The notes beneath the pieces were generated by a model that worked only from the letters and a program-made list of their open reading frames with translations, was not told where the DNA came from and ran no database searches. A DNA stretch of 64,000 nucleotides from Tyzzerella sp. An114 (GTDB lineage: Bacteria; Bacillota; Clostridia; Lachnospirales; Anaerotignaceae), in assembly GCF_002161055.1 (NCBI RefSeq), contig NZ_NFLT01000003.1, positions 186,001-250,000 on the forward strand, in the 5' to 3' direction. Every line of letters begins with the position of its first letter. Positions within the stretch are counted from its first letter, which is position 1. Positions 16,754-24,964 of the stretch are shown one piece after another. A program made the translations under genes and the position numbers.

Positions 16754-18039
16754 TGAAACTTCTTATTAAAAATGGTAGAGTTATAAATCCGGCAACAAAT
16801 ATTGACGAAGTTATGGACGTTTTAGTAGTTGACGGAATTGTTGAAAAACTTGAAAAAAATATAAATGATGATGCTGACAAAATCATTGACGCTGATAAAT
16901 GTTGGGTAACACCTGGTTTTATTGATGTCCATGTTCATTTGAGAGACCCAGGCTATGAGTATAAAGAGACTATTGCAACAGGAACAAGAGCTGCTGCAAA
17001 AGGTGGGTTTACAACAATATGTTGTATGCCTAATACAAATCCTGTTACAGACAGTGAGATAATGGTTGAATATATAAAAATGAAAGCAAAACGTGACGGT
17101 GTTGTAAATGTTCTTCCTATTGGTGCTATAACAAAAGGACAGAAAGGGGAAGAACTTGCGAATATCGGTCAGATGGCTAATGCTGGAGCTTGTGCTATAA
17201 GTGAGGACGGAAAAAGCGTTCTCTCATCAGGTCTTTTAAAAACAGCTATGAAATACGCTAAAATGTTTAATATCCCTGTACTTTCTCACTGTGAAGATAT
17301 AAGCCTTGTTGGTGGAGGCTCAATGAATGCTGGTGCTGCAAGCCAGCTTTTAGGACTTAAAGGAATTTCAAATGACTCAGAGGAAGTTATCGTTGCCAGA
17401 GATATTATACTTGCAAGAAGTACACAGTCAAAACTTCACATTTGTCATGTAAGTACAAAGGGTAGTATACAGCTTTTAAGAGAAGCTCACGCTAGAGGAG
17501 AGGAAGTAACTGCTGAAATTTGTCCACATCACTTTACACTCACTGATGAAGCTGTAATGGATTATGACGGAAATACAAAAATGAACCCTCCACTTCGTTC
17601 TGCTGAGGATGTTTTAGCCCTTAAAGAAGCTTTAAAAGATGGTACAGTAAGTATTATTGCAACAGACCATGCTCCACATAGTATTGAAGAAAAGAATTGT
17701 GAGTATGAAAAAGCTGCTTTTGGTATTGTAGGACTTGAAACAGCTTTACCACTTGGAATAAAAGTTCTTGTTGAGGAAGGTTGGCTTACACCTTCACAGC
17801 TTATTGAAAAAATGACAATAAACCCTGCAAAAATGCTTGGCATTGATAAAGGTTCTATTGAAGTTGGAAAAGTTGCCGATATTACAGTAATTGACCCTGA
17901 AGCTGTTTATAAAGTTGACACTTCAAAATTTGCTTCAAAGAGCAAAAACAGTCCTTTTGACGGATATGAAGTTAAAGGAAAAATTGAGTATACAATAGTA
18001 GGCGGAAATGTTGTTGTTGAAAAAGGCGAACTTGCTTAA
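16753..18039 (+). CDS. pyrC: PyrC, dihydroorotase
   Basis: Zinc amidohydrolase closing carbamoyl aspartate to dihydroorotate. 428 residues, the long class I form. Metal and substrate motifs are visible: DVHVHLRDPGYEYKE with the HxH pair near residue 60, the HCED and HICHVST histidines, and ATDHAPH with the catalytic Asp. The start ATG overlaps the pyrB stop by 1 bp. It is followed by a short gap and a GGAGG site for pyrF. Confidence 0.95.
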   Translation: MKLLIKNGRVINPATNIDEVMDVLVVDGIVEKLEKNINDDADKIIDADKCWVTPGFIDVHVHLRDPGYEYKETIATGTRAAAKGGFTTICCMPNTNPVTDSEIMVEYIKMKAKRDGVVNVLPIGAITKGQKGEELANIGQMANAGACAISEDGKSVLSSGLLKTAMKYAKMFNIPVLSHCEDISLVGGGSMNAGAASQLLGLKGISNDSEEVIVARDIILARSTQSKLHICHVSTKGSIQLLREAHARGEEVTAEICPHHFTLTDEAVMDYDGNTKMNPPLRSAEDVLALKEALKDGTVSIIATDHAPHSIEEKNCEYEKAAFGIVGLETALPLGIKVLVEEGWLTPSQLIEKMTINPAKMLGIDKGSIEVGKVADITVIDPEAVYKVDTSKFASKSKNSPFDGYEVKGKIEYTIVGGNVVVEKGELA

Positions 18040-18057
18040 TTTTTTGGAGGATTTAAA

Positions 18058-18990
18058 ATGATTATAGATAGACTTATTGAGAAAATTAAAGAGACTAATA
18101 ACCCTACTGTTGTAGGTCTTGACCCTCGTCTTTCATACGTTCCAGAGCATATTGTAAATGAATGTTATGAAAAATATGGAAAAACTCCTAAGGCTGTTGC
18201 TGAAGCATTCTTTATGTTTAATAAAGAGATAATTGACGCAACATATGACCTTATACCAGCTGTTAAACCACAGGTTGCTATGTATGAAATGTTTGGACCT
18301 GAAGGTATGGAGTGTTATATAAGAACAATTAAGTATGCTAAAAGCAAAGGTCTTGTTATTATCGGAGATATTAAGAGAAGTGATATAGCTTCAACAGCAG
18401 AGGCTTATTCTGATGGACATATTGGACGTGTTGATATTGGCGGAGAAAAACTTGAAATATACTATGAGGATTTTATAACATTAAATCCATATCTTGGTAT
18501 TGACTCAATAGAGCCATACTTTGGAAACTGTAAAGATTATGAAAGAGGTATGTTTGTACTTGTTAAAACATCAAATCCAAACAGTGGAGAACTTCAGGAC
18601 CTTGATGTAAACGGTATGAAACTTTATGAAAAAGTTGGAGAGCTTACAGAGAAATGGGGAGAAGCTTTCAGAGGTGAATATGGTTACAGCAGTGTTGGAG
18701 CTGTTGTAGGTGCTACACACCCAAGTCAGGCTGAAAACTTAAGAAAATTAATGCCTCATACATTCTTCCTTGTACCTGGATATGGTGCACAGGGTGGAAA
18801 AGCAGAAGACCTTGCAGTTTGCTTTGATGAAAACGGTCTCGGTGCTATTGTAAACTCATCAAGAGGAATTATTGCAGCATACAAAAATGCAAAATATAAA
18901 GATATGTTCTCTGAAAAAGATTTTGCTAAGGCTTCAAGACAGGCTGTAATCGACATGAGAGACGACCTTAACAAATATAGATTAAAATAA
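18058..18990 (+). CDS. pyrF: PyrF, orotidine 5'-phosphate decarboxylase (long form)
   Basis: Decarboxylates OMP to UMP. 310 residues, the longer second type of the enzyme. Motifs: VGLDPRL at the N-terminus, the catalytic IGDIKRSDIASTAEAYS segment with Asp-x-Lys, the VGATHPSQAENLR stretch and the phosphate-binding GYGAQGG and SSRGI loops. A perfect 14-bp hairpin lies between it and pyrK, so expression may step down after this gene. Confidence 0.94.
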   Translation: MIIDRLIEKIKETNNPTVVGLDPRLSYVPEHIVNECYEKYGKTPKAVAEAFFMFNKEIIDATYDLIPAVKPQVAMYEMFGPEGMECYIRTIKYAKSKGLVIIGDIKRSDIASTAEAYSDGHIGRVDIGGEKLEIYYEDFITLNPYLGIDSIEPYFGNCKDYERGMFVLVKTSNPNSGELQDLDVNGMKLYEKVGELTEKWGEAFRGEYGYSSVGAVVGATHPSQAENLRKLMPHTFFLVPGYGAQGGKAEDLAVCFDENGLGAIVNSSRGIIAAYKNAKYKDMFSEKDFAKASRQAVIDMRDDLNKYRLK

Positions 18991-19000
18991 TAAAATTTAA

Positions 19001-19034
19001 AAAACAGGGAATAAATATTATTATTCCCTGTTTT
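19001..19034 (+). terminator. Hairpin between pyrF and pyrK
   Basis: A perfect 14-bp stem (AAAACAGGGAATAA with TTATTCCCTGTTTT, 6-nt loop). The four T are within the stem and no longer T-run follows, so it may be a partial terminator or an mRNA-stabilising or processing structure within the operon. Confidence 0.55.
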
Positions 19035-19059
19035 ACAATAAAAATTTTGGAGGAAATGT

Positions 19060-19833
19060 ATGAAATCAATACATATTGCAGAAATAATCAAAAATCAAGA
19101 TATATCTGAAAATATATATGATATGACCATACTTGTCCCTGAAATAGCAAAAGAGGCAAAGGCGGGACAGTTTATAAATGTTTACACAGGAAAGGGAGAG
19201 TATATACTTCCACGTCCTATAAGTATATGTGGTATTGATGAGGAAAAAGGTACTATAAGAATGGTATTTCAGGTTGTTGGAAAAGGAACAGAGCTTTTTT
19301 CAGCTTTAAAAGCAGGAGATACTGTTAAAGTTTTAGGACCTCTCGGAAATGGTTACGATATATCAGAAAAACATGAAAATAATGTACTTATAGGTGGTGG
19401 AATTGGTGTTCCTCCACTTCTTGAGCTTGCAAAGAGACTTGAAGGCAAAAAATATGTATTTATAGGTGCAAGAACAAACCCTATACTTGTTGATGAGTTC
19501 AAAGCTCTTGGTGCAGAGGTTTATGTGGCAACTGATGACGGTTCAGAAGGATTTAAGGGAAATTCAGTTCAGCTTGTAAGAGAAATCAATCCTGTTGTTG
19601 ATGCAATATATTCTTGTGGTCCTAAAATAATGCTTAAAGCTGTGGCTGATTGGGCGGAAGAAAAAGGAATTAAAGCACAGGTTTCTATGGAGGAAAGAAT
19701 GGCTTGTGGAATAGGTGCTTGTGTTGGTTGTGCTGTAAAAATTAAAAAAGAAGGGGAAAGCGATTGGTCAAATCTTAAGGTTTGTAAGGACGGCCCTGTA
19801 TTCTTAAGTAATGAGGTGGTTTGGAATGAGTAA
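19060..19833 (+). CDS. pyrK: PyrK, dihydroorotate dehydrogenase electron-transfer subunit
   Basis: FAD and 2Fe-2S subunit that passes electrons from PyrD to NAD. 257 residues. The FAD domain carries LPRPISI, the NAD domain carries the GGGIGVPPL loop, and the C-terminal cluster shows CGIGACVGC with a later Cys in KVCKDGPV, the four iron-sulfur ligands. It overlaps the pyrD start by 8 bp, matching the usual PyrK-PyrD pairing of class 1B enzymes. Confidence 0.94.
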   Translation: MKSIHIAEIIKNQDISENIYDMTILVPEIAKEAKAGQFINVYTGKGEYILPRPISICGIDEEKGTIRMVFQVVGKGTELFSALKAGDTVKVLGPLGNGYDISEKHENNVLIGGGIGVPPLLELAKRLEGKKYVFIGARTNPILVDEFKALGAEVYVATDDGSEGFKGNSVQLVREINPVVDAIYSCGPKIMLKAVADWAEEKGIKAQVSMEERMACGIGACVGCAVKIKKEGESDWSNLKVCKDGPVFLSNEVVWNE

Positions 19834-20737
19834 TATTAATACAACTGTAAATATATGTGGTGTTGAGATGAAAAATCCTGTCACAACAGCCTCAGGTACA
19901 TTCGGTTCAGGTAGAGAGTACGGTGAATTTGTAGACCTTAATAGACTTGGTGCTGTAACTGTAAAAGGTGTAGCGGCACACCCTTGGAAGGGAAATAATG
20001 CTCCTCGTATTGCTGAAACTTATGGCGGTATGCTTAACTCAGTAGGTTTACAGAACCCTGGTGCTGATTATTTTATGGAAAATGATATTCCATTTTTAAG
20101 ACAGTTTGATACAAAAATTATTGTTAATATATGCGGTCATTCCATAGAAGAATATTGTGAGGTTGCCGAAAAACTTTCTGATGCTGATATAGATTTATTT
20201 GAACTTAATATATCATGTCCTAATGTTTCTGAGGGTGGTATCGCTTTCGGAACACAGCCTCTTATGGTTGAAAAAGTTGTATCAGAGGTTAAAAAATATA
20301 CTACAAAACCTCTTATAGTAAAATTAAGCCCTAATGTAACAGATATTACAGAGATTGCAAGAGCTGCTGTAAGTGGTGGAGCTGACGCCCTTTCTCTTAT
20401 AAACACTCTTATGGGTATGAGAATAGATATTCACAGAAGAAAACCTGTTTTGGCTAATAAAATAGGTGGTTTCTCTGGTCCTGCTGTTAAACCTGTTGCT
20501 GTTAGAATGGTTTATCAAGTTTGTAAAGCTGTTGATGTGCCTGTAATTGGTATGGGTGGAATTTCAAACGGTGATGACGCAATAGAATTTATTATGGCTG
20601 GTGCAACTGGTGTTGCTGTTGGTACAGCGAACTTTGCAAATCCTTATGCAACAATAGAGGTTGTTGAAGGAATTGAAAACTATATGAGAAAATATGGTAT
20701 AAAAGATTTATCAGAAATACGTGGTATTATTGATTAA
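19826..20737 (+). CDS. pyrD: PyrD, dihydroorotate dehydrogenase 1B catalytic subunit
   Basis: FMN enzyme oxidising dihydroorotate to orotate with NAD through PyrK. About 303 residues. The catalytic Cys lies in ELNISCPNV, typical of class 1B. FMN motifs include the early TASGTFGSG and the C-terminal GMGGISNGDDAIEF and AGATGVAVGTANF. ATG 19826 is chosen because GAGGTGG lies 6 bp upstream. Confidence 0.94.
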   Translation: MSNINTTVNICGVEMKNPVTTASGTFGSGREYGEFVDLNRLGAVTVKGVAAHPWKGNNAPRIAETYGGMLNSVGLQNPGADYFMENDIPFLRQFDTKIIVNICGHSIEEYCEVAEKLSDADIDLFELNISCPNVSEGGIAFGTQPLMVEKVVSEVKKYTTKPLIVKLSPNVTDITEIARAAVSGGADALSLINTLMGMRIDIHRRKPVLANKIGGFSGPAVKPVAVRMVYQVCKAVDVPVIGMGGISNGDDAIEFIMAGATGVAVGTANFANPYATIEVVEGIENYMRKYGIKDLSEIRGIID

Positions 20738-20752
20738 TGGAGGATATTAAAT

Positions 20753-21415
20753 ATGTTAACTGCAAAGAAAAAAGAATTTATTGAATTTATGATGAGTGCT
20801 GACGTTCTTCGTTTTGGCGAGTTTAAAACAAAAAGTGGTCGTTTAACACCATACTTTGTAAATACAGGAAACTACAAAACAGGAAAGCAGATTGCAACTT
20901 TAGGAAAATTCTATGCTGAACTTATAAAAGAAACTTGCGGAGAAGAATTTGACGCAATGTTTGGGCCTGCTTATAAGGGAATACCTCTTGCAGCAGCAAC
21001 AGCAGCAACTCTTGCAACAGAATATGACATAGATAAACCATATTTCTTTAACAGAAAAGAAGTTAAAGACCACGGTGAAGGCGGAAGCCTTGTAGGTTAC
21101 AAACCTGTTGACGGTGACAGAGTAATAATTATTGAAGATGTTATAACAGCAGGAACAGCTATAAGAGAGACAATGCCTATACTTTTAGGAAGTGCTGATG
21201 TAAAAGTTAACGATATGTTTATATCTGTAAATCGTTGTGAAGTTGGACAGAACAGCGAAAAGACAGCTATTATGGAAGTTAAAGAAGAATTTGGAATTAA
21301 TGTTCATTCAATAATATCTGTTGCTGATATTTATGAATATTTAAAAGAACAGGGAACTTATGGAGATGTTCTTGAAAATATGAAAAACTATATGGATAAA
21401 TATTGTATATTATGA
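20753..21415 (+). CDS. pyrE: PyrE, orotate phosphoribosyltransferase
   Basis: Joins orotate and PRPP to OMP. 220 residues. The PRPP loop is VIIIEDVITAGTAIRE; the upstream FGPAYKGIPLA and RKEVKDHGEGG segments provide the other substrate contacts. It is the last pyrimidine gene in the operon. CarAB, PyrR and a uracil permease are not seen. Confidence 0.95.
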   Translation: MLTAKKKEFIEFMMSADVLRFGEFKTKSGRLTPYFVNTGNYKTGKQIATLGKFYAELIKETCGEEFDAMFGPAYKGIPLAAATAATLATEYDIDKPYFFNRKEVKDHGEGGSLVGYKPVDGDRVIIIEDVITAGTAIRETMPILLGSADVKVNDMFISVNRCEVGQNSEKTAIMEVKEEFGINVHSIISVADIYEYLKEQGTYGDVLENMKNYMDKYCIL

Positions 21416-21855
21416 AAATAATAGAAGTTAAAGAAAATAAAAAAAAGTATATTGAACTTCTTATTTTAGCTGATGAACAAGAAGATATGATTGATAAATA
21501 CATTGATAAAGGAACTATGTTCATATTATATGATAATGGTGTAAAATCTGAATGTATTATAACTGATGAGGGCAATGGAGTTGTTGAAATAAAAAATATT
21601 GCTACATTACCTGAATATCAAAATAAAGGATATGGTAAATATCTTATTAAATTTATTGAAGAAAAATATAAACATAAATTTAATATTCTTCGTGTAGGTA
21701 CAGGAGATAGTATTTTAACAATACCTTTTTATAAAAAATGTGGTTTTAAAGAAAGTTATCGTATTAAAAACTTTTTTGTAGATAATTATAATAATCCTAT
21801 TTTTGAATGTGGTGTACAATTAATTGATATGGTTTATTTAGAAAAAACAATTTAA
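21412..21855 (+). CDS. GNAT-family N-acetyltransferase
   Basis: Acetyltransferase of about 147 residues. The acetyl-CoA binding motif is NKGYGKYLIKFI near residue 70, after the IATLPEYQ strand; FYKKCGFKE is the usual C-terminal signature. The ATG at 21412 overlaps the pyrE stop (ATGA), so translation is coupled even though no strong ribosome site is visible. Codon use is more A/T-rich than in the pyr genes, suggesting a later addition to the operon. The substrate is unknown and a pyrimidine role need not follow from the position. Confidence 0.82.
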   Translation: MKIIEVKENKKKYIELLILADEQEDMIDKYIDKGTMFILYDNGVKSECIITDEGNGVVEIKNIATLPEYQNKGYGKYLIKFIEEKYKHKFNILRVGTGDSILTIPFYKKCGFKESYRIKNFFVDNYNNPIFECGVQLIDMVYLEKTI

Positions 21856-21861
21856 AAAATA

Positions 21862-21898
21862 AAAAAATGTAGAAATAATTATTATTTCTACATTTTTT
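21862..21898. terminator. Bidirectional terminator between the pyr operon and the FabK-like gene
   Basis: Stem AAAATGTAGAAATA/TATTTCTACATTTT flanked by A-runs and T-runs between convergent genes. Confidence 0.85.
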
Positions 21899-21902
21899 AT
21901 TT

Positions 21903-22961
21903 TTAGTTATTAAGTTCGTCTAAAAGTTCTTTTACAGTAACGATTTTATCTATTCTGTAAGCATTTTCACCACAGAATATAAGTGAATTATCGACATCAC
22001 CTTTTACAGCACGAACAAGAGCACTTGTTATACAATAAGGTGTTTCTTTTGGATTACAATGGTCAAGACAACGATAACATTTTGTTACGTTTTCACGTTC
22101 TTTTTCTCTAAGTTTTATAAAATCATTTCTTATTGCACGTCCCGGCATACCAACAGGACTTTTTACAATAACTATATCTTCTTTTTTAGCATTTACATAT
22201 GCCATTTTATATTTTATGTCAGCATCACATTCCTCTGTTGCAACAAAACGTGTAGCCATTTGAACACCAGCACAACCAAGGCTCATATAATGGTCAATAT
22301 CACTTCTGTCATAAACACCACCTGCAAATATTACAGGTATACTTTTATTATACTTTTCTTCAAATTCTTTTACATATTCAATTATTTTTACAACTTCTTC
22401 ATCATAGTTTGAAAAATCATTTTTTTCAAGTTCTTCTGGTGAAAAACCAAGATGACCTCCAGCTTTTGGACCTTCTATAACAACAAAGTCAGAAATTGTT
22501 TTATATCTTCTATCCCACATTTTGAAAAGTACTTTTATTGCTTTTAATGATGAAACAATAGGAGCAAATTTTACATTTGTATCTTTTAATAGAGCAGGAA
22601 GTTCTATTGGAAGACCTGCACCAGAAATTATTATGTCAGCACCACCATCAATACAACATTTTATATATTCATCATAACGTCTTGAGGCACGCATTACATT
22701 GACACCTATAATGCCACCATTAGATATTCTTTTTGCTTCTTTTATGTGATATTTTAATGCTTCGAAATTTGTTTCTGCAGAATGTTCACCAAAAGATTTT
22801 TCATCTTTATATCCCGGTTGAGCTGCCGATATAATACCTATTGCTCCTTCTTTTGCAACTGCACCTGCAAGAGAAGAAAGACTTATACCAACGCCCATAC
22901 CCCCCTGAATGATTGGAACTTCGGCTTTAAGGTCGCCTATAATTAAAGGTTTAAGTTTCAT
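21903..22961 (-). CDS. FabK-like nitronate monooxygenase-family flavoprotein
   Basis: TIM-barrel FMN protein of 352 residues in the nitronate monooxygenase/FabK superfamily. It shows IIQGGMGVGIS at the N-terminus, ISGAGLP, the GPKAGGHLG phosphate region and the late GGVYDRSD and GVQMATRF segments. Near residues 290-310 it carries a Cys cluster (CYRCLDHCNPKETPYC) absent from the FabK in the adjacent operon. It diverges from fabT and has a FabT-like box between its promoter and start, which suggests a role tied to fatty acid metabolism. Whether it is a second enoyl-ACP reductase, a nitronate oxidase or something else cannot be decided from sequence. Confidence 0.8.
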   Translation of the reverse strand: MKLKPLIIGDLKAEVPIIQGGMGVGISLSSLAGAVAKEGAIGIISAAQPGYKDEKSFGEHSAETNFEALKYHIKEAKRISNGGIIGVNVMRASRRYDEYIKCCIDGGADIIISGAGLPIELPALLKDTNVKFAPIVSSLKAIKVLFKMWDRRYKTISDFVVIEGPKAGGHLGFSPEELEKNDFSNYDEEVVKIIEYVKEFEEKYNKSIPVIFAGGVYDRSDIDHYMSLGCAGVQMATRFVATEECDADIKYKMAYVNAKKEDIVIVKSPVGMPGRAIRNDFIKLREKERENVTKCYRCLDHCNPKETPYCITSALVRAVKGDVDNSLIFCGENAYRIDKIVTVKELLDELNN

Positions 22962-22981
22962 ATAAATTCATCTCCATGAAA

Positions 22982-23000
22982 AGTTTTGAATATCAAAATT
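22982..23000. promoter_or_regulatory. FabT-like operator of the FabK-like gene
   Basis: TTTGA-ATA-TCAAA at 22985-22997 within AGTTTTGAATATCAAAATT. This fits the FabT palindrome known from streptococci (TTTGA-TTA-TCAAA). It sits about 6 bp downstream of the predicted start of the minus-strand transcript. Confidence 0.7.
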
Positions 23001-23012
23001 TTATCTAATAAT

Positions 23013-23041
23013 AATATAATATATATGACATGTAGTGTCAA
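23013..23041 (-). promoter_or_regulatory. Promoter of the FabK-like gene
   Basis: Read on the minus strand: TTGACA (23041-23036), 17-bp spacer, TATATT (23018-23013). Confidence 0.7.
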
Positions 23042-23113
23042 TAACTATGTTTTAAAATATATGTGTAAACCTGTTGAAATGTTGATGTTTTAGGGTTTTA
23101 AGGAAAAAAACTA

Positions 23114-23142
23114 TTGACTAGAATTGAAATATAATATATACT
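23114..23142 (+). promoter_or_regulatory. Promoter of the fabT-fab-acc operon
   Basis: TTGACT at 23114-23119, 17-bp spacer, TATACT at 23137-23142. The FabT box overlaps the -10 and the expected start point. Confidence 0.7.
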
Positions 23143-23170
23143 TTGATTGTCAAAATATTTGATAAACAAA
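23140..23170. promoter_or_regulatory. FabT-like operator(s) of the fatty acid operon
   Basis: ACTTTGATTGTCAAAAT at 23140-23156 contains TTTGA-TTG-TCAAA, one base from the known FabT palindrome. A second, weaker copy (TTTGA-TAA-ACAAA, 23158-23170) follows directly, so two dimers could bind in tandem. Confidence 0.75.
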
Positions 23171-23187
23171 TTGTTATGGAGGAATAT

Positions 23188-23643
23188 ATGGAAGAAACAT
23201 TAGCTGTTATTAATGAACTTTTAGTTGAAGTTTTCAATGACATACTCGTTATAGAAGAAAATGCTCTAAAGTCAGGACAGTTTAATGATGTTTCCGTAAC
23301 AGAGGTTCATACTATTGAGGAGATAGGAATGTACGAGCCTAAAAGTATGAGTGAGATTGCAAAAAAACTTAACATAACAGTAGGCACCCTTACTGTTGCA
23401 GTCAATAACCTTGTTAAAAAAGGATATTGCGAAAGATACAGAAGTGATAATGACAGAAGAGTAGTAAAAGTCGGTCTTACTAAAAAAGGACGCCTTCTTT
23501 ACAGAGTTCATGAAAAATTTCATGCTGATATGGTAAAAACTGCTATTGCAGATTTATCACCTGAGGAGGATTTGGCTCTTAGAAAATCACTCTCAAAACT
23601 TAGCGTATTTTTGAAAGAGAAATATAATTTAAACTGTAAGTAA
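23188..23643 (+). CDS. fabT: FabT, MarR-family repressor of fatty acid synthesis
   Basis: MarR-type regulator of about 151 residues leading the fatty acid operon, the position of FabT in streptococci and many Clostridia. The wHTH region is MSEIAKKLNITVGTLTVAVNNLVKKGY with the wing SDNDRRVVKVGLT. In characterised FabT, long-chain acyl-ACP is the corepressor, giving feedback on elongation. FabT-like palindromes are found at its own promoter and at the divergent FabK-like gene. ATG 23188 follows GGAGGA by 4 bp; the ATG at 23176 or TTG at 23143 would extend it into the operator region. Confidence 0.87.
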   Translation: MEETLAVINELLVEVFNDILVIEENALKSGQFNDVSVTEVHTIEEIGMYEPKSMSEIAKKLNITVGTLTVAVNNLVKKGYCERYRSDNDRRVVKVGLTKKGRLLYRVHEKFHADMVKTAIADLSPEEDLALRKSLSKLSVFLKEKYNLNCK

Positions 23644-23669
23644 GGATATTTGGTGAAAAGGAGATAAAT

Positions 23670-24641
23670 ATGTATTCTTCTAGAATCGTGTATACCGGAA
23701 GTTATGTTCCGGAAAGAATTGTTACAAATGATGAACTTTCTAAAATAGTTGATACAAATGACGAATGGATTTCTTCAAGAACAGGCATTAAAAAACGTCA
23801 TGTTTCTGAGGGGGAAAATGCGTCAGACCTTGCAACAAAAACTGCAAATGCTATAATAGAAAGAGGGAATATAAATCCTCTTGATATAGAGCTTATTATA
23901 GTTGCAACTGTATCATCTGATTATTCTACTCCTTCAACAGCTTGTGTTGTTCAGGCTAACATAGGAGCTAAAAACGCAGTTGCTTTTGACATTACAGCAG
24001 CTTGCTCTGGATTTGTCTATGCTTTAAGTGTAGCAGACAAATTTATTAAAACTGGAGTATATAAAAATGTAATGGTAATTGGTACAGAGGTACTTTCAAA
24101 ACTTACCGATTGGACAGACAGAACAACTTGTGTTCTTTTTGGTGACGGCTCTGCTGGTGCTTTTGTTGAGAGAAGTGAAAGTGGCGGAATTATTGCTGAA
24201 GACATTGGAAGTGACGGTAAAAAAGGCATGTCACTTACTGTAAACCACATACTTGCTTCTAATGTGTTTAATGGAATGGAAAAAGAAGCTCCTTCATGTA
24301 TAAATATGGACGGAAAAGCTGTTTTCCAGTTTGCAACAAGACAAGTGCCTAAGAGTATCAACAAAATAATTGAAGAAACAAAAATAAGCATAGATGACAT
24401 AAAATATGTTGTTCCTCATCAGGCAAATTACAGAATTATCGAAGTAATTTCAAGAAAAACAGGAATACCTATGGATAAATTTTACATAAATATAGAGAAC
24501 TATGCTAATACATCATCAGCAACTATTCCTATTGCTCTTGATGAAATGGTTCAGGCTGGTATGCTTGAAAGAGGAGATAAGATACTTATTACAGGTTTCG
24601 GCGGTGGTCTTACTTGGGGAAGTATGCTTATAGAATGGTAA
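23670..24641 (+). CDS. fabH: FabH, beta-ketoacyl-ACP synthase III
   Basis: Starts fatty acid synthesis by condensing acetyl- or branched acyl-CoA with malonyl-ACP. 323 residues. The Cys-His-Asn triad is visible: Cys in ITAACSGFVYAL near residue 112, His in VPHQANYRI, and Asn in NYANTSSATIP. It is the first biosynthetic gene behind fabT, preceded by AAAGGAGAT. Confidence 0.95.
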   Translation: MYSSRIVYTGSYVPERIVTNDELSKIVDTNDEWISSRTGIKKRHVSEGENASDLATKTANAIIERGNINPLDIELIIVATVSSDYSTPSTACVVQANIGAKNAVAFDITAACSGFVYALSVADKFIKTGVYKNVMVIGTEVLSKLTDWTDRTTCVLFGDGSAGAFVERSESGGIIAEDIGSDGKKGMSLTVNHILASNVFNGMEKEAPSCINMDGKAVFQFATRQVPKSINKIIEETKISIDDIKYVVPHQANYRIIEVISRKTGIPMDKFYINIENYANTSSATIPIALDEMVQAGMLERGDKILITGFGGGLTWGSMLIEW

Positions 24642-24706
24642 AAGGCAGCACTTATAATTAATCATAAAAATAAAAATAATTATTCAAATTTTAGGAGGAA
24701 TTTAAA

Positions 24707-24934
24707 ATGGTATTTGAGAAAATTAGAGAAATTATTGCAGAACAGACAGGTAAAGATGTAGAAGAAATAACAATGGAAACAAGCGTTAAAGAAGACCTTG
24801 AGGCTGATTCATTAGACCTTTTCCAGATTATCAATGATATTGAAGATGAATTTGATGTTAAAATTGAAGATGCTGAAGCTATCAAAACAGTTGCTGACGC
24901 TGTAAAATTTGTTGAAGAAAACATGGATAAATAA
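24707..24934 (+). CDS. acpP: AcpP, acyl carrier protein
   Basis: Small acidic carrier of 75 residues. The 4'-phosphopantetheine attachment Ser is in EADSLDLFQ near residue 36. A strong TAGGAGG ribosome site precedes it, as expected for an abundant protein. It carries the growing acyl chain for all fab enzymes encoded here and its acylated form is the likely FabT corepressor. Confidence 0.95.
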   Translation: MVFEKIREIIAEQTGKDVEEITMETSVKEDLEADSLDLFQIINDIEDEFDVKIEDAEAIKTVADAVKFVEENMDK

Positions 24935-24964
24935 TTTTTTACTTGAAGGACAAAGGTGGAAAAA

